Part shown: positions 1 to 7,500 of the stretch, in pieces
Layout of the letters: each line of letters starts with the position of its first letter
Numbering within the stretch: the first letter of the stretch is position 1
From: Frankiales bacterium
GTDB lineage: Bacteria > Actinomycetota > Actinomycetes > Mycobacteriales > SCTD01
Direction of reading: 5' to 3'
NCBI GenBank assembly: GCA_025965755.1
Contig: JAOPWI010000218.1
Location: 1-14,495, forward strand
Length of the DNA stretch: 14,495 nt
Notes under the pieces: generated by a model
The model's input: only the letters and a program-made list of their open reading frames with translations
Told to the model about the DNA's origin: nothing
Database searches by the model: none
Program-made: the position numbers and the translations under genes

Positions 1-597
1 AGCACCGGCGCACAGCTGTCCGTCGCGCCGCTCATCACCGCGCTGCTCGAGGACCTGCTCGACACCGCCCGCACCCTCGCCGCCGCCACACCACACGGCC
101 GGCTCGACCCGCCGCTGCTGCTGCTGCTCGACGAAGCCGCCAACATCGCCCCCATCCCCAGCCTGCCCAACCTGCTCGCCGACGGCGGCGGCAGCGGCAT
201 CACCACCGTCACCGTCCTGCAGTCGCTCGCCCAAGCCCGCAGCCGGTGGGGAGAGGCCGGCGCCGACGCCATGTGGGACGCCGCCACCACCAAGATCGTC
301 CTCGGCGGGCTCGCGCACGCCGACGACCTGCAGCGCATCAGCCGCCTCGCCGGCGACATCGACCTCCCGCACGTCACCCACAGCTCCGGTAGCGGCGGAC
401 CCAGCCGCAGCACGAGCACCCGCCGGCTTCCGGCCCTGCCACTGGAACGAATTCGCTGCCTGCCCGCCGGTCAAGCGCTGGTCCTAGCCCGCCGCTGCCC
501 GCCCGTCCAGGTCCAGCTCAGCCCATGGTGGCAGCACCCCAGCCAGCGGAACCGCCAGGCGCGCGAGGCGCAAGACACTGCAAGGACGAGCCCATGA
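1..597 (+). CDS. C-terminal part of a TraG/VirD4-like conjugal coupling ATPase (partial)
   Basis: The frame is open from base 1, so the gene starts upstream of the window; 198 residues are visible. Residues 39-45 form a Walker B-like strand, LLLLLDE, followed by AANIAPIPSLPNLL and a Gly-rich GGGSGI turn, then LQSLAQARSRWGE and a DAATTKIVLGG segment. This order is typical of the TraM-recognition/TraD-TraG C-terminal half of type IV coupling proteins, hexameric membrane-anchored ATPases that pass DNA to a conjugation channel. The Walker A loop and membrane segments would lie upstream and cannot be seen. The last 60 residues are Arg/Ser/Pro-rich and unconserved in appearance. The stop codon overlaps the next start as ATGA, so the two are probably translationally coupled. 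Family call is from recognised motifs; role in an actinobacterial integrative conjugative element is inferred from the neighbours. Confidence 0.8.
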   Translation, partial: STGAQLSVAPLITALLEDLLDTARTLAAATPHGRLDPPLLLLLDEAANIAPIPSLPNLLADGGGSGITTVTVLQSLAQARSRWGEAGADAMWDAATTKIVLGGLAHADDLQRISRLAGDIDLPHVTHSSGSGGPSRSTSTRRLPALPLERIRCLPAGQALVLARRCPPVQVQLSPWWQHPSQRNRQAREAQDTARTSP

Positions 598-1076
598 CCC
601 TTTCGCTGGAGGACGAGATCCTGCTGCTGCGCGCGCAGGTCGACTACTTGCTCGAACGCCTGGCCGAGGCCCCCGAACTCGCCGAACGTCCCGTCACCTG
701 GACGACGCTGCACCCGGCGCAGGCCGGCGAGCAGTGGGCGTTGCTGATCGACTGGACCAGCTGGCTGCGCGAGCGATACCAGCTCCACGAGCACATCCCG
801 GCCTGCTGGTTCGCCCACGGCGCCCTCGTCGAAGAGCTCTCCGCGCTCAGGTCCGCCTGGGTCGGGGCCTACCTCGACCCACACGCCGCGCTGGGCGACC
901 CCGCCAACTGGCACGACCTGCTCGATCGCACTCGTTACCGGCTGCGGGCCTGGGACCGCAACGGCTGCAGCGACGGCACCCACCGCCCCGACCTCACCCT
1001 GCCGGACGACACCGACGCCACCCTGCGCGAACAAGCCCTCTCCGACGACCTCTCCCGCCGCAGCGAACAGGAGTAA
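594..1076 (+). CDS. DUF4913-like protein of a conjugative element
   Basis: This is a 160-residue soluble protein. The frame is open further upstream, but the ATG at 594 is preferred because it overlaps the previous stop (ATGA) and has AAGGA seven bases before it. Residues 1-30 (MTLSLEDEILLLRAQVDYLL...) form a probable amphipathic or coiled-coil helix. The core, with WTSWLRERYQL, IPACWFAHGALVEELSALR and AWVGAYLDP, matches the pattern of actinobacterial DUF4913 proteins as I know them, followed by WHDLLDRTRYRLRAW. The tail is acidic. DUF4913 has no established biochemical function; its usual setting is beside TraG-like ATPases and excisionases of integrative plasmids, as here. No signal peptide or membrane segment is visible. 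Family assignment is by pattern memory, not a search. Confidence 0.75.
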   Translation: MTLSLEDEILLLRAQVDYLLERLAEAPELAERPVTWTTLHPAQAGEQWALLIDWTSWLRERYQLHEHIPACWFAHGALVEELSALRSAWVGAYLDPHAALGDPANWHDLLDRTRYRLRAWDRNGCSDGTHRPDLTLPDDTDATLREQALSDDLSRRSEQE

Positions 1077-1080
1077 GCCC

Positions 1081-1284
1081 ATGACCACCGCCGCCACGCA
1101 CCACGCCACCGCCGAGGACCGGCTCTGCCTCAATACCGACCAGGCCGCCGCCCTGCTCGGGATCAGCAAGTGGCTCCTGTTGCAGGAGACGAACCGTGGC
1201 AACGTCCCGCACAAGCGCGTCGGCCGCCGGCTGCTGTACAGCCGTCAGCGCCTTCTTGAATGGCTCGGCGGCGAGCAGGGCTGA
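1081..1284 (+). CDS. Excisionase-type helix-turn-helix DNA-binding protein
   Basis: This 67-residue protein has AGGAG seven bases before the ATG, with the ribosome site overlapping the end of the DUF4913 gene, so the three genes look like one operon. Residues 19-65 fit the MerR-like HTH_17/excisionase fold: LNTDQAAALLGISKWLLLQ gives the two recognition helices, and VGRRLLYSRQRLLEWLGG gives the wing and final helix. Such proteins bend DNA at attachment sites to steer a tyrosine integrase towards excision, or act as small repressors. In comparable elements an integrase or replication gene usually follows directly. Here the sequence after the stop contains IS remnants instead, so the protein may now be an orphan. 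Confidence 0.8.
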   Translation: MTTAATHHATAEDRLCLNTDQAAALLGISKWLLLQETNRGNVPHKRVGRRLLYSRQRLLEWLGGEQG

Positions 1285-1343
1285 CTTGCCTCGCGGGTCT
1301 CCGCAGCCATGACGGCGCTTCTGGCCGACTGCCAGGCCCACTT
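1285..1343. other. Gap between excisionase gene and small membrane ORF
   Basis: About 60 bases separate the convergent ends of the excisionase gene (+) and the small membrane ORF (-). I see no integrase fragment and no clear terminator hairpin with a T-run. Confidence 0.4.
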
Positions 1344-1514
1344 CTAGTGCAAGGCGACGGCAAGCCGTAGCAACAGGGCCGCTGCCGTGAGGACAAGCAG
1401 TACGACGTATAGGGAGCGCGTGAATCGCCGCGGCGTCGGGATGTATCGACCGAGCCCGCGACTGTCGAGCCGCTCCAGCGCTGCCCGTAGGCGGCAACGG
1501 TTGACGACATGCAC
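1344..1514 (-). CDS. Possible small single-span membrane protein or gene-end remnant
   Basis: A 56-codon frame on the minus strand runs from a GTG (1512-1514) to TAG (1344-1346). It begins VHVVNRCRLRAALERLDSRG, continues with the basic stretch IPTPRRFTRS, and ends with a convincing membrane helix, LYVVLLVLTAAALLLRLAVA, then LH. The charge pattern (many Arg before the helix, almost nothing after) predicts a cytoplasmic N-terminus. Its start is only about 20 bases past the stop of the hybrid transposase, close to where the IS110 end should lie. It may therefore be the surviving 3' part of a longer gene cut by the IS rather than a complete small gene. No family recognised. GTG start and ribosome site are weak. 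Confidence 0.35.
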   Translation of the reverse strand: MHVVNRCRLRAALERLDSRGLGRYIPTPRRFTRSLYVVLLVLTAAALLLRLAVALH

Positions 1515-1532
1515 GGACCCTAAGGAAGCTCC

Positions 1533-2147
1533 TCAGGTCGTCAACAGGGGGCCGGCATGGGGCAGGAGCTTGTAGATCTCTCGGGCGACGTGGCGCTTGA
1601 GGCATCTCATGATGAAGCGGGTCCGCTTGCCTTCCTTGCGTCGGCGTTCGACATAGCTGCGGGTTGCTGGGTCGGTGGCCATGCGGCTCAGGACGATGGT
1701 CCAGAGGGCGCTGTTGGCTTGCCGGTCGCCGCCGCGGTGGAGCCGGTGGTAGCCGCTGGTCTTGCCGCTGCCGGTCGGGATCGGCGCGACGCCGCAGAGC
1801 CGCGCGAACGTCGCCTCGTTGCGCAACCGCTCGGGGTTGTCGCCGACGGTGACGAGCAGCGTCGCTGCGGTGTGGAGCCCGACGCCGTTGGCCTCGAACA
1901 GCTGCGGCGCGGCCCGCTCGACGAGGACCAGGCGCCGGCGGTCGAGATCGGCGACCTCGGCGTCGAGGTACTGCGGCTCCAGCGCGTCCAGCGCCGAGCC
2001 CTTCGCGGGCCGCTCATATCGGGGCGGCTCGGCCGCGGCCAATGCTGCCCGGACGGTGTTGCGGGCCACGCCCAACCTGCGGGCGATCACCTTGATCGGC
2101 ATCTTCTCCGTCAAGTGCAGACGACGGATCTCGGCCCAGTGCTCCAC
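1533..2147 (-). pseudogene. Hybrid transposase: IS21 IstA N-terminus joined to IS110 C-terminal domain
   Basis: The frame is uninterrupted. The preferred start is the GTG at 2145-2147, eight bases after GAGGAG; another GTG lies nine bases upstream. The first ~60 residues (VEHWAEIRRLHLTEKMPIKV, then ARRLGVARNTVRAAL and PPRYERPAKGSALDALEPQ) are the helix-turn-helix head of an IS21-family IstA. From about residue 63 the protein changes family: DAEVADLDRR, LLVTVGDNPERLRNEATFA, LCGVAPIPTGSGKT, RGGDRQANSALWTIVLSRM and CLKRHVAREIYKLL are the C-terminal (Transposase_20) half of an IS110-family recombinase. Neither catalytic set is complete: the IstA DDE domain and the IS110 N-terminal DEDD/RuvC-like domain are both missing. 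The SGK segment that carries the IS110 nucleophilic serine region remains. It is probably a fossil of an IS110 insertion plus deletion that happens to read through in frame. Confidence 0.75.
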
Positions 2148-2163
2148 GGTGACCACTCCTCAA

Positions 2164-2211
2164 GGTCACCGAGGGGTCAAAGTTCCAGCGGCACCAAGGG
2201 GTCAGTGTTCA
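2164..2211 (-). repeat. IS21-type terminal repeats upstream of the hybrid transposase
   Basis: Two copies of a motif, roughly CACC(G/A)AGGGGTCA followed by GTTC, lie at 2167-2185 and 2192-2210 on the plus strand, 25 bases apart. Repeated short sequences just outside istA are characteristic of IS21-family ends, where they bind the transposase. They support the idea that the head of the hybrid ORF still carries its own IS21 end. I could not find a partner end elsewhere in the window. Confidence 0.5.
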
Positions 2212-2245
2212 GGCGGCATCGACAGTTGCGGACAAGGTGAGGATG

Positions 2246-2587
2246 TCAGGCGGGTAGCAGTTCGTCGAGGAGGATGGCCTCGTCGCAGCTTGGGCAGTGC
2301 CCGCCGGTGCCGATGCGGCTGCAGAAGACGTTGCAGTCCTCGCACCGTTGCTGGCCGAAGTAGCGGGCGTCGCAGTCCGGGCACTGGTAAACGCCGCTGG
2401 CCCGGCGGGGCTTGACCGGCTCGGCGAGGACGTCGTCGGGGTGACTGTGGCGGTCGCGGTAGGCCCTTTGCCGGCACGCCGGGTTGCAGTACCGCTGGCG
2501 TCCACGCAGCAGGGGCAGCGGGCTGCGGCAGCTGGCGCAGACCGGCCGGGTCGTCACGCTGTCGTCACGCGACGGGATGGCGTTCAT
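2246..2587 (-). CDS. Cysteine-rich zinc-ribbon protein, probable IS passenger
   Basis: This 113-residue frame starts with an ATG that overlaps the stop of the IS3 orfB as ATGA, so it reads like the next gene of that element. A GTG further in (before TTRPVCASC) is an alternative start. It has four cysteine clusters: VCASC with YCNPAC (residues about 17-38, with a basic RQRAYRDRH helix), YQCPDC, RCEDCNVFC, and HCPSC. These suggest two or three structural zinc sites. It ends with the acidic DEAILLDELL. I associate similar VYxCPxC...RCxDCN proteins with actinobacterial IS elements, but know of no demonstrated function; a DNA-binding accessory or regulator of transposition is inference. It lies between an IS3 orfB and an IS21 end, so it could belong to either. 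Confidence 0.6.
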   Translation of the reverse strand: MNAIPSRDDSVTTRPVCASCRSPLPLLRGRQRYCNPACRQRAYRDRHSHPDDVLAEPVKPRRASGVYQCPDCDARYFGQQRCEDCNVFCSRIGTGGHCPSCDEAILLDELLPA

Positions 2588-3549
2588 GCCGCTACGACGT
2601 CGACGGCAGCCTGGTGTGCGGCTTCGAACGCCGCCGGTGAGCGCATGCCGAGCGAGGAGTGCCGCCGTCGGGGGTTGTAGAAGGTCTCGAGGAAGTCGAA
2701 GACGGCGAGCTTGGCCTCGCGACGGGTGGTGAACCGTCCGCCGGGTTGCTGGTCGAACAGCTCACACTCGATCGTGGCGAACACGCTCTCGGCCAGAGCG
2801 TTATCGAGCAGTCCGCGACGCTGCCCATGCTGGCCAGGGCCCCGTGCCGGCGCCTCGGCCAGAGCGTTATCGAAGCAGTCCGCGACGCTGCCCATGCTGG
2901 CCAGGGCCCCGTGCCGGCGCAGCTCACGTTCCAGCGCGTGCGAGCTGCCCTCCCCGCCCCTGTCGCTGTGGTGGGTCACGCCGGGGACGTGCCCGCCGCG
3001 GCGGGCGACGGCCATCGTGACGGCGTCGACGACCAGGTCGGTCTTGCGCTGTGAGGCCATCGACCAGCCCACGACCAGGCGGCTGAACACGTCGGTCACG
3101 CACGCCAGGTAGAGCCAACCTTGGACGGTCGGGACATAGGTGACGTCGGCGACCCACAGCTGGTTCGGGCAGGCCGCGACGAACTTGCGGTCCACCAGAT
3201 CCGGCGCGACGTCGGCCTTCGGGTTCTGCCGGGTGATCGAGAACGACCGCTTCCGGCGGGAGCAGCCGACGATGTCGGCTCCTCGCATCAGCCGGGCGAT
3301 GCGCTTGCGCCCGACCTTGACCCCGACGTCGGCAAGCTCGGCGTGGATCCGCGGGGCGCCGTAGACCTTGCGGTTGGCGTCGTAGGCGGTGCGGATCTGC
3401 TCGGTCAGCACCTCATCAGCCAGGGCACGGGCCGACCTGGGCCGGCGGGCCCAGGCTTAGAAGCCCGAGCGGCTGACCTTCAGCAGCCGGCACAGCACGG
3501 TGACGTCGTAGTGCGCCTTCTCCGTGTCGATGAAGGTGAAGCGGCTCAC
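2584..3549 (-). pseudogene. IS3-family transposase OrfB, inactivated
   Basis: The frame begins at GTG 3547-3549, overlapping the orfA stop (GTGA), and runs to TGA 2584-2586. It carries an HTH_21-like region (VYGAPRIHAELADVGVKVGR) and an rve/DDE integrase core: WVADVTYVP (first Asp), THHSDRG (second Asp) and DNALAE (Glu), ending in YNPRRRHSSLGMRSP. There are two lesions. Codon 31 is TAA (3457-3459) where relatives have a Tyr codon in SRSGFYAW. A 67-bp tandem duplication at 2788-2920 disturbs the segment after the catalytic Glu. Re-initiation at ATG 3409-3411 could give a 275-residue product, but that would lack the N-terminus and have a disrupted C-terminal region. Confidence 0.85.
2788..2920. 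repeat. 66/67-bp tandem duplication inside IS3 orfB
   Basis: Copy 1 (2788-2853, 66 bp) and copy 2 (2854-2920, 67 bp) both begin CTCGGCCAGAGCGTTATCGA and end GTGCCGGCGC. They differ by a single base: copy 1 has CGAGCAG where copy 2 has CGAAGCAG. Reading orfB on the minus strand, copy 2 comes first in the normal frame (HGALASMGSVADCFDNALAE). Copy 1 is then read in a shifted frame (PARGPGQHGQRRG) until the missing base restores it at DNALAES. Confidence 0.95.
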
Positions 3550-3848
3550 CTCGTCGACTCCGTCACGAAGAAGGCCGCCGCTTTCTTCAAGATCTCCCGC
3601 TCGACCTTGAGCTTGGCGTTCTCACGGCGCAGCTTGGTCAGCTCAGCGCGCTCGGAGGCCGTCAGCGGCAGCAGAGCATTGCTGTCAGGCACGCCGCGCT
3701 CGGCGTTGTCGGCCTTGACCCAATTCCCCAACGTCGTGTCGTTGATCTGCAGGTCACGGGCGACCTCCGCGACGGTCTTACCGCTGGCCCGGACCAGCTC
3801 CACGGCTTGCTCCCGGAACTCTGCCGGGTACTTGCTCGGACGGCCCAT
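3546..3848 (-). CDS. IS3-family transposase OrfA
   Basis: This 100-residue protein starts at ATG 3846-3848 (MGRPSKYPAEFREQA). The frame is open 45 bases upstream, but MGRPSKYP is the usual start of this group. Residues 5-50 form the HTH_Tnp_1 domain (SGKTVAEVARDLQINDTTLG, NWVKAD), which recognises the element ends. Residues about 65-95 (ERAELTKLRRENAKLKVERE, then ILKKAAAFF) are the leucine-zipper helix that pairs OrfA with OrfAB. OrfB overlaps its end in a different frame, as expected for programmed -1 frameshifting in IS3 elements. OrfA itself shows no lesion, so it could still be made and act in trans on related elements. Confidence 0.85.
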   Translation of the reverse strand: MGRPSKYPAEFREQAVELVRASGKTVAEVARDLQINDTTLGNWVKADNAERGVPDSNALLPLTASERAELTKLRRENAKLKVEREILKKAAAFFVTESTR

Positions 3849-3900
3849 CAGGACCGCTTCCTCGGGCGAGGTGCCCAAGATCAGGGTGTCCACCGAAGCG

Positions 3901-4482
3901 GGTCAACTCCACGCATGTGTCCACGGCGCGGCGTGCTCGCGTAACTGCGCGTCATGGGGGTCGGCGGTCGACCGGTCGTCGCAAGTTTGTGCCTAGTGAC
4001 CAGGCCGAGAGCCTTGTGCGCCACGAACGGCTGGTCCGTACGGGGGTCCCGGGCTGCCGCGGCTGCCGGGACCGCGCGGGTGGGGTGAGCAGCGAATTGC
4101 GCCACACGGCGCGTGGCCTCAAGACTCGGAACGTCTCAGGCCAACTGGCAATCCTCGTAACAGCGCAAAACGCATGCACACTCTGCATTCACGGCGATCG
4201 GCGCGGAGCTCAGGCGATGCGGCCTTCCTACCGGCGACCGGTCGCGGTTTGAGCGTCGAACCGTCGCTTCCGTGTCGACTTGAGCGCTTAGCGGCTTAGG
4301 TGGACGGCCTTGTCGACCGTTCTCTTCGGCACGCCTCGAGAGGTCGTGGGTCGGGTCGACTGGCTTGAGCTCGAAGTGTGCGGAAGTGCAAATGTCGGTA
4401 CATGGCATGGCCCGAAGCGGCCATTGTCTGGGTCGTTCGGGCTAGGGCAGTGTCCGGCGCCTGTCCGAAGCGGGGCTTAATC
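3901..4482. other. Long gene-poor stretch upstream of the RHS gene
   Basis: About 600 bases hold no protein I recognise on either strand; the open frames here are Arg/Pro-rich readings without a convincing start or domain. Base composition dips around 4140-4200 (many A and C). An imperfect GC-rich hairpin, GGTCCCGG/CCGGGACC, lies at 4045-4073 without a T-tract. The promoter for the RHS gene should lie in the 3' part of this stretch, but I cannot point to a reliable -35/-10 pair. Confidence 0.4.
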
Positions 4483-4513
4483 ACCTCCGTGCCCTGGGTT
4501 TGGTTGCGGAGGT
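4483..4513 (+). promoter_or_regulatory. Hairpin that can hide the RHS ribosome binding site
   Basis: ACCTCCG at 4483-4489 is perfectly complementary to CGGAGGT at 4507-4513, which contains the strong Shine-Dalgarno GGAGG (4508-4512) six bases before the ATG at 4519. The loop is 17 nt and the stem can be extended by two wobble pairs. Such a structure would restrain translation of the RHS protein until it is melted. Complementarity is seen directly; regulation is inference. Confidence 0.4.
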
Positions 4514-4518
4514 TTCTC

Positions 4519-7500
4519 ATGTCTGGTCGTTTCCGTCTTGCAGCTGTCGCGCTGGTGTCAGCGGCGGCGCTGCTGGCGACGTCTGCGCCCGCGGTGGCGT
4601 CGGAGCCGGAGTCGTCCGGCGAGTCGGCGTCGCTTGCGACGCCATCGCCGGATGCCGATTCTGCTGTTGTCGCGCCGGTGGGCCGGGCGGGCACGGTGGT
4701 GGGTCAGCGTCGGTCCCCGCGGGTGCTGCCCGAGCGTCCGGTCCCGGGCGGTGTCAGTGAGAGCAGGCGGGGTGAGGACCCTGACGAGCCGAGGGTGGAA
4801 TTGACTGATCTCGATCCGGTTGCCGACCGTGACCCGGCTGTTGCGCTGACCGGGCAGGGAGGCTCCGCGACGCCGTCGGCGACGACAGTTGGCGGCGCCG
4901 GCGCCAAGACGGCGAGCAGCCTCAGCGTGCAGTCCGAGGTGGTTGGCGGTGACTGTTGCGCGTCCTACCGCTCGCCGACGTGGGAGTCACGTGACCCTTC
5001 CGGTGAGCTGGGCCTGGAGGCGTTCGAGTCGCCGTCGATGGTGTTCGACCCAATCCGGAATGAGACGGTTCTGTTCGGTGGGGTGGCGTGGAACGGGCCG
5101 ACGGACGGCACGTACGTCTTCGACGGGACCCGCTGGACGTTCCGAACCCCGGCGGCCTCGCCGTCGGCCCGGTATGGGGCGCACATGGCCTGGCACGCCG
5201 GGACCGGCAAGGTGGTCCTGTTCGGCGGGACGAATGGCACCACCCGGTTCAACGACACGTGGACGTGGAACGGCACGACCTGGACGCAGCTGACCCCGGC
5301 GACGTCGCCGTCGGCCCGGTCGGCCGGTGCGATCGCGGAGCTCCCGGCGGCCGGTCAGCTGGTCTTGTTCGGGGGCTTCGGCACTGTGGCTCTCGGTGAC
5401 ACGTGGACCTTCAACGGCACCACCTGGGCGCAGCTGTCGCTGTCGGGCGTTCCGGGGGTGCGGTCCAACGCGGCGATGGCCTATGACGCCAGTTCGGGCA
5501 AGATCGTCATGAACGGCGGCGCCAACCCGAGCCTGACGTTCAGCGACACCTGGACGTTCAGCGCCGGCGCCTGGACCTACTCCTCAACCCCCGGCCCGGG
5601 CGCCCTGAGCGGCCATGTCGCGGCCTACGACGCGGCGTTGCGTCGGGTCGTGGTGCACGGCGGGTACAGCCCGACTAGCAGCACGGTGAGTGTGCACAGC
5701 TGGGTCTTCAACGGCACCAGCTGGGGCCACCTGGAGGCGCCGATGGCCCCTGCGGTCCGTTACAACGCGGCGATGGCCCGGACCCCGCGCAGCGGCCAGC
5801 TGGTCCTGGTCGGCGGGACCGATGGGACCTACCGGCGTTACGGCACCGCCGTGTTCGACTGGCCCCGGTCTGGCGCTCAGCGTGGCTACAAGCTCGAGGA
5901 GCAGCAGCTCAGCGATCGGCTCGGCCTGGCCGTCAACGTCGGCGGCGGCAACCTGCTGGTCGAGGCGCAGGACCTGTTCGTCCCGGGTGTCGGTGTGCCG
6001 CTGAGCATGAACCGCTACTACAACAGCCAGAGCGGGATGCACGCCTTCTCCAAGGGCTACGGCTGGTTCTTCGGCACCGGCGAGGATCTGTGGCTGCAGC
6101 TGCAGCCCGACGGCTCGCGGCTGCTCGTCGGGTTCGACGACTCGACCTCCGGCGGCGCCTACTTCCGCAACGACAGCGGCGTCTACGCGACGCCGCCGGG
6201 TATCGACGCCGACCTCAAGAACGTCGGTGGGGTGTTCGAGCTGACCTACCGCGGCAGTGGCCGCAAGCAGACGTTCGCCACCAACGGTGATCTGACCAAG
6301 GACGTCGACCGCAATGGCAACGGCCTGACCTTCGCCTACTCCAGCCCGCATCTGCTCAGCACGATCACCGACGCGGCCGGCCGGACCGTCACCTACGCCT
6401 ACGCCAACGGCTTCCTGGCCTCGATCACCGACAGCGCCGGCCGCAGCGTGCAGTACGGCTACACCAACGGCTTCCTGACTTCCGTCACGGACGCGAACGG
6501 CAAGGTCACCGGTTACAGCTACGACGCCACGACCGGTCTGCTCATCTCGATCACCAGTCCCGGCGGCCGGGTCACCAAGCTGACCGTCGACAACCGGTCG
6601 CGGCTCACCGGGATCACCCGGGTCACCGACGTGCCGGCCGGGACCGGCCCGACGACCAGCTACACGTACAGCCGGCCGCTGACGACCGACGGTGAGGCGA
6701 TCTGGCGGACCCTGTCGGTCGCGCCGAAGTACACCGGCACCACGACCGGCACCACCTACGTCACCAACAGCGTCAGCCAGGCCAGCAAGGTCACCGACCC
6801 GCTCGGGCACTCCCGCTCGGCGACCTACAACGCCAACGCCAGCGTCGTCACCGCCGTCGACGCGATGACCGCCGCGAACACCACCACCAACGCCTTCGAC
6901 ACCGACAACCGGGCGACCGGCAGTACCGCCCCGACCGGCGCGCAGAGCGCTTTGACCTACGGCGAGCCGACCGGACTGGTCACCAACCCGGTCGCGCACT
7001 GGCAGCCCGACACCAGCACCGACCCGGACGGCAACCGGACCTCCCTGACCTACGACACGTTCGGCAACATCACCCGGGCGCAGAGCACCACCCCGGACCA
7101 GAACGGACAGCCGACGGCCGGCGCCGACAGCACCTACACCTACAACCCCGCCGCGCCCGCCGCGGCCCTGTGCGGCGGCAAGCCCGGACAGGCCTGCACC
7201 GCCACCGACGGCCGCGGCAAGATCACCAGCTACACCTACGACACGCTTGGCCAGTCCACTGCGGTCAACAACCCCGCGCCGCTCGGCGACACCTCGGCCA
7301 CCTACGACACCAAGGGCCGCACCGCCACCAGCACCGACGGCAAGAGCACCGTCACCCGGTACACCTACGACGAGCTGGACCGCACCACCCAGGTCCGGAT
7401 CGGCACCACCACCTGCACCACCAGTGACGTCGCCGCTGGGAGCTGCCTGACCTACACCTACGACGACGACGGCAACCGGCTCAGCCAGACCGACCAGACC

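Larger units (their letters stand above)
2584..3900 (-). mobile_element. Inactive IS3-family element (left end not found)
   Basis: Contains orfA (intact) and orfB (nonsense codon plus duplication). The outer boundary upstream of orfA probably lies shortly beyond 3848, in the sequence reading GGTGTCCACCGAAGCGGGTC at about 3886-3905, but I found no convincing inverted copy of it between 2190 and 2600. The element either continues through the zinc-ribbon ORF or has lost its left end to the neighbouring IS21 insertion. Boundaries are approximate. Confidence 0.6.

Noticed and set aside
2190..2600. Left inverted repeat for the first IS3 element
   Set aside because: I compared the sequence outside orfA with this stretch and found only short chance matches, so no end is annotated.
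4045..4073. GC-rich hairpin GGTCCCGG/CCGGGACC as a terminator
   Set aside because: 13-nt loop, no T-run after it and no gene ending nearby on the plus strand.
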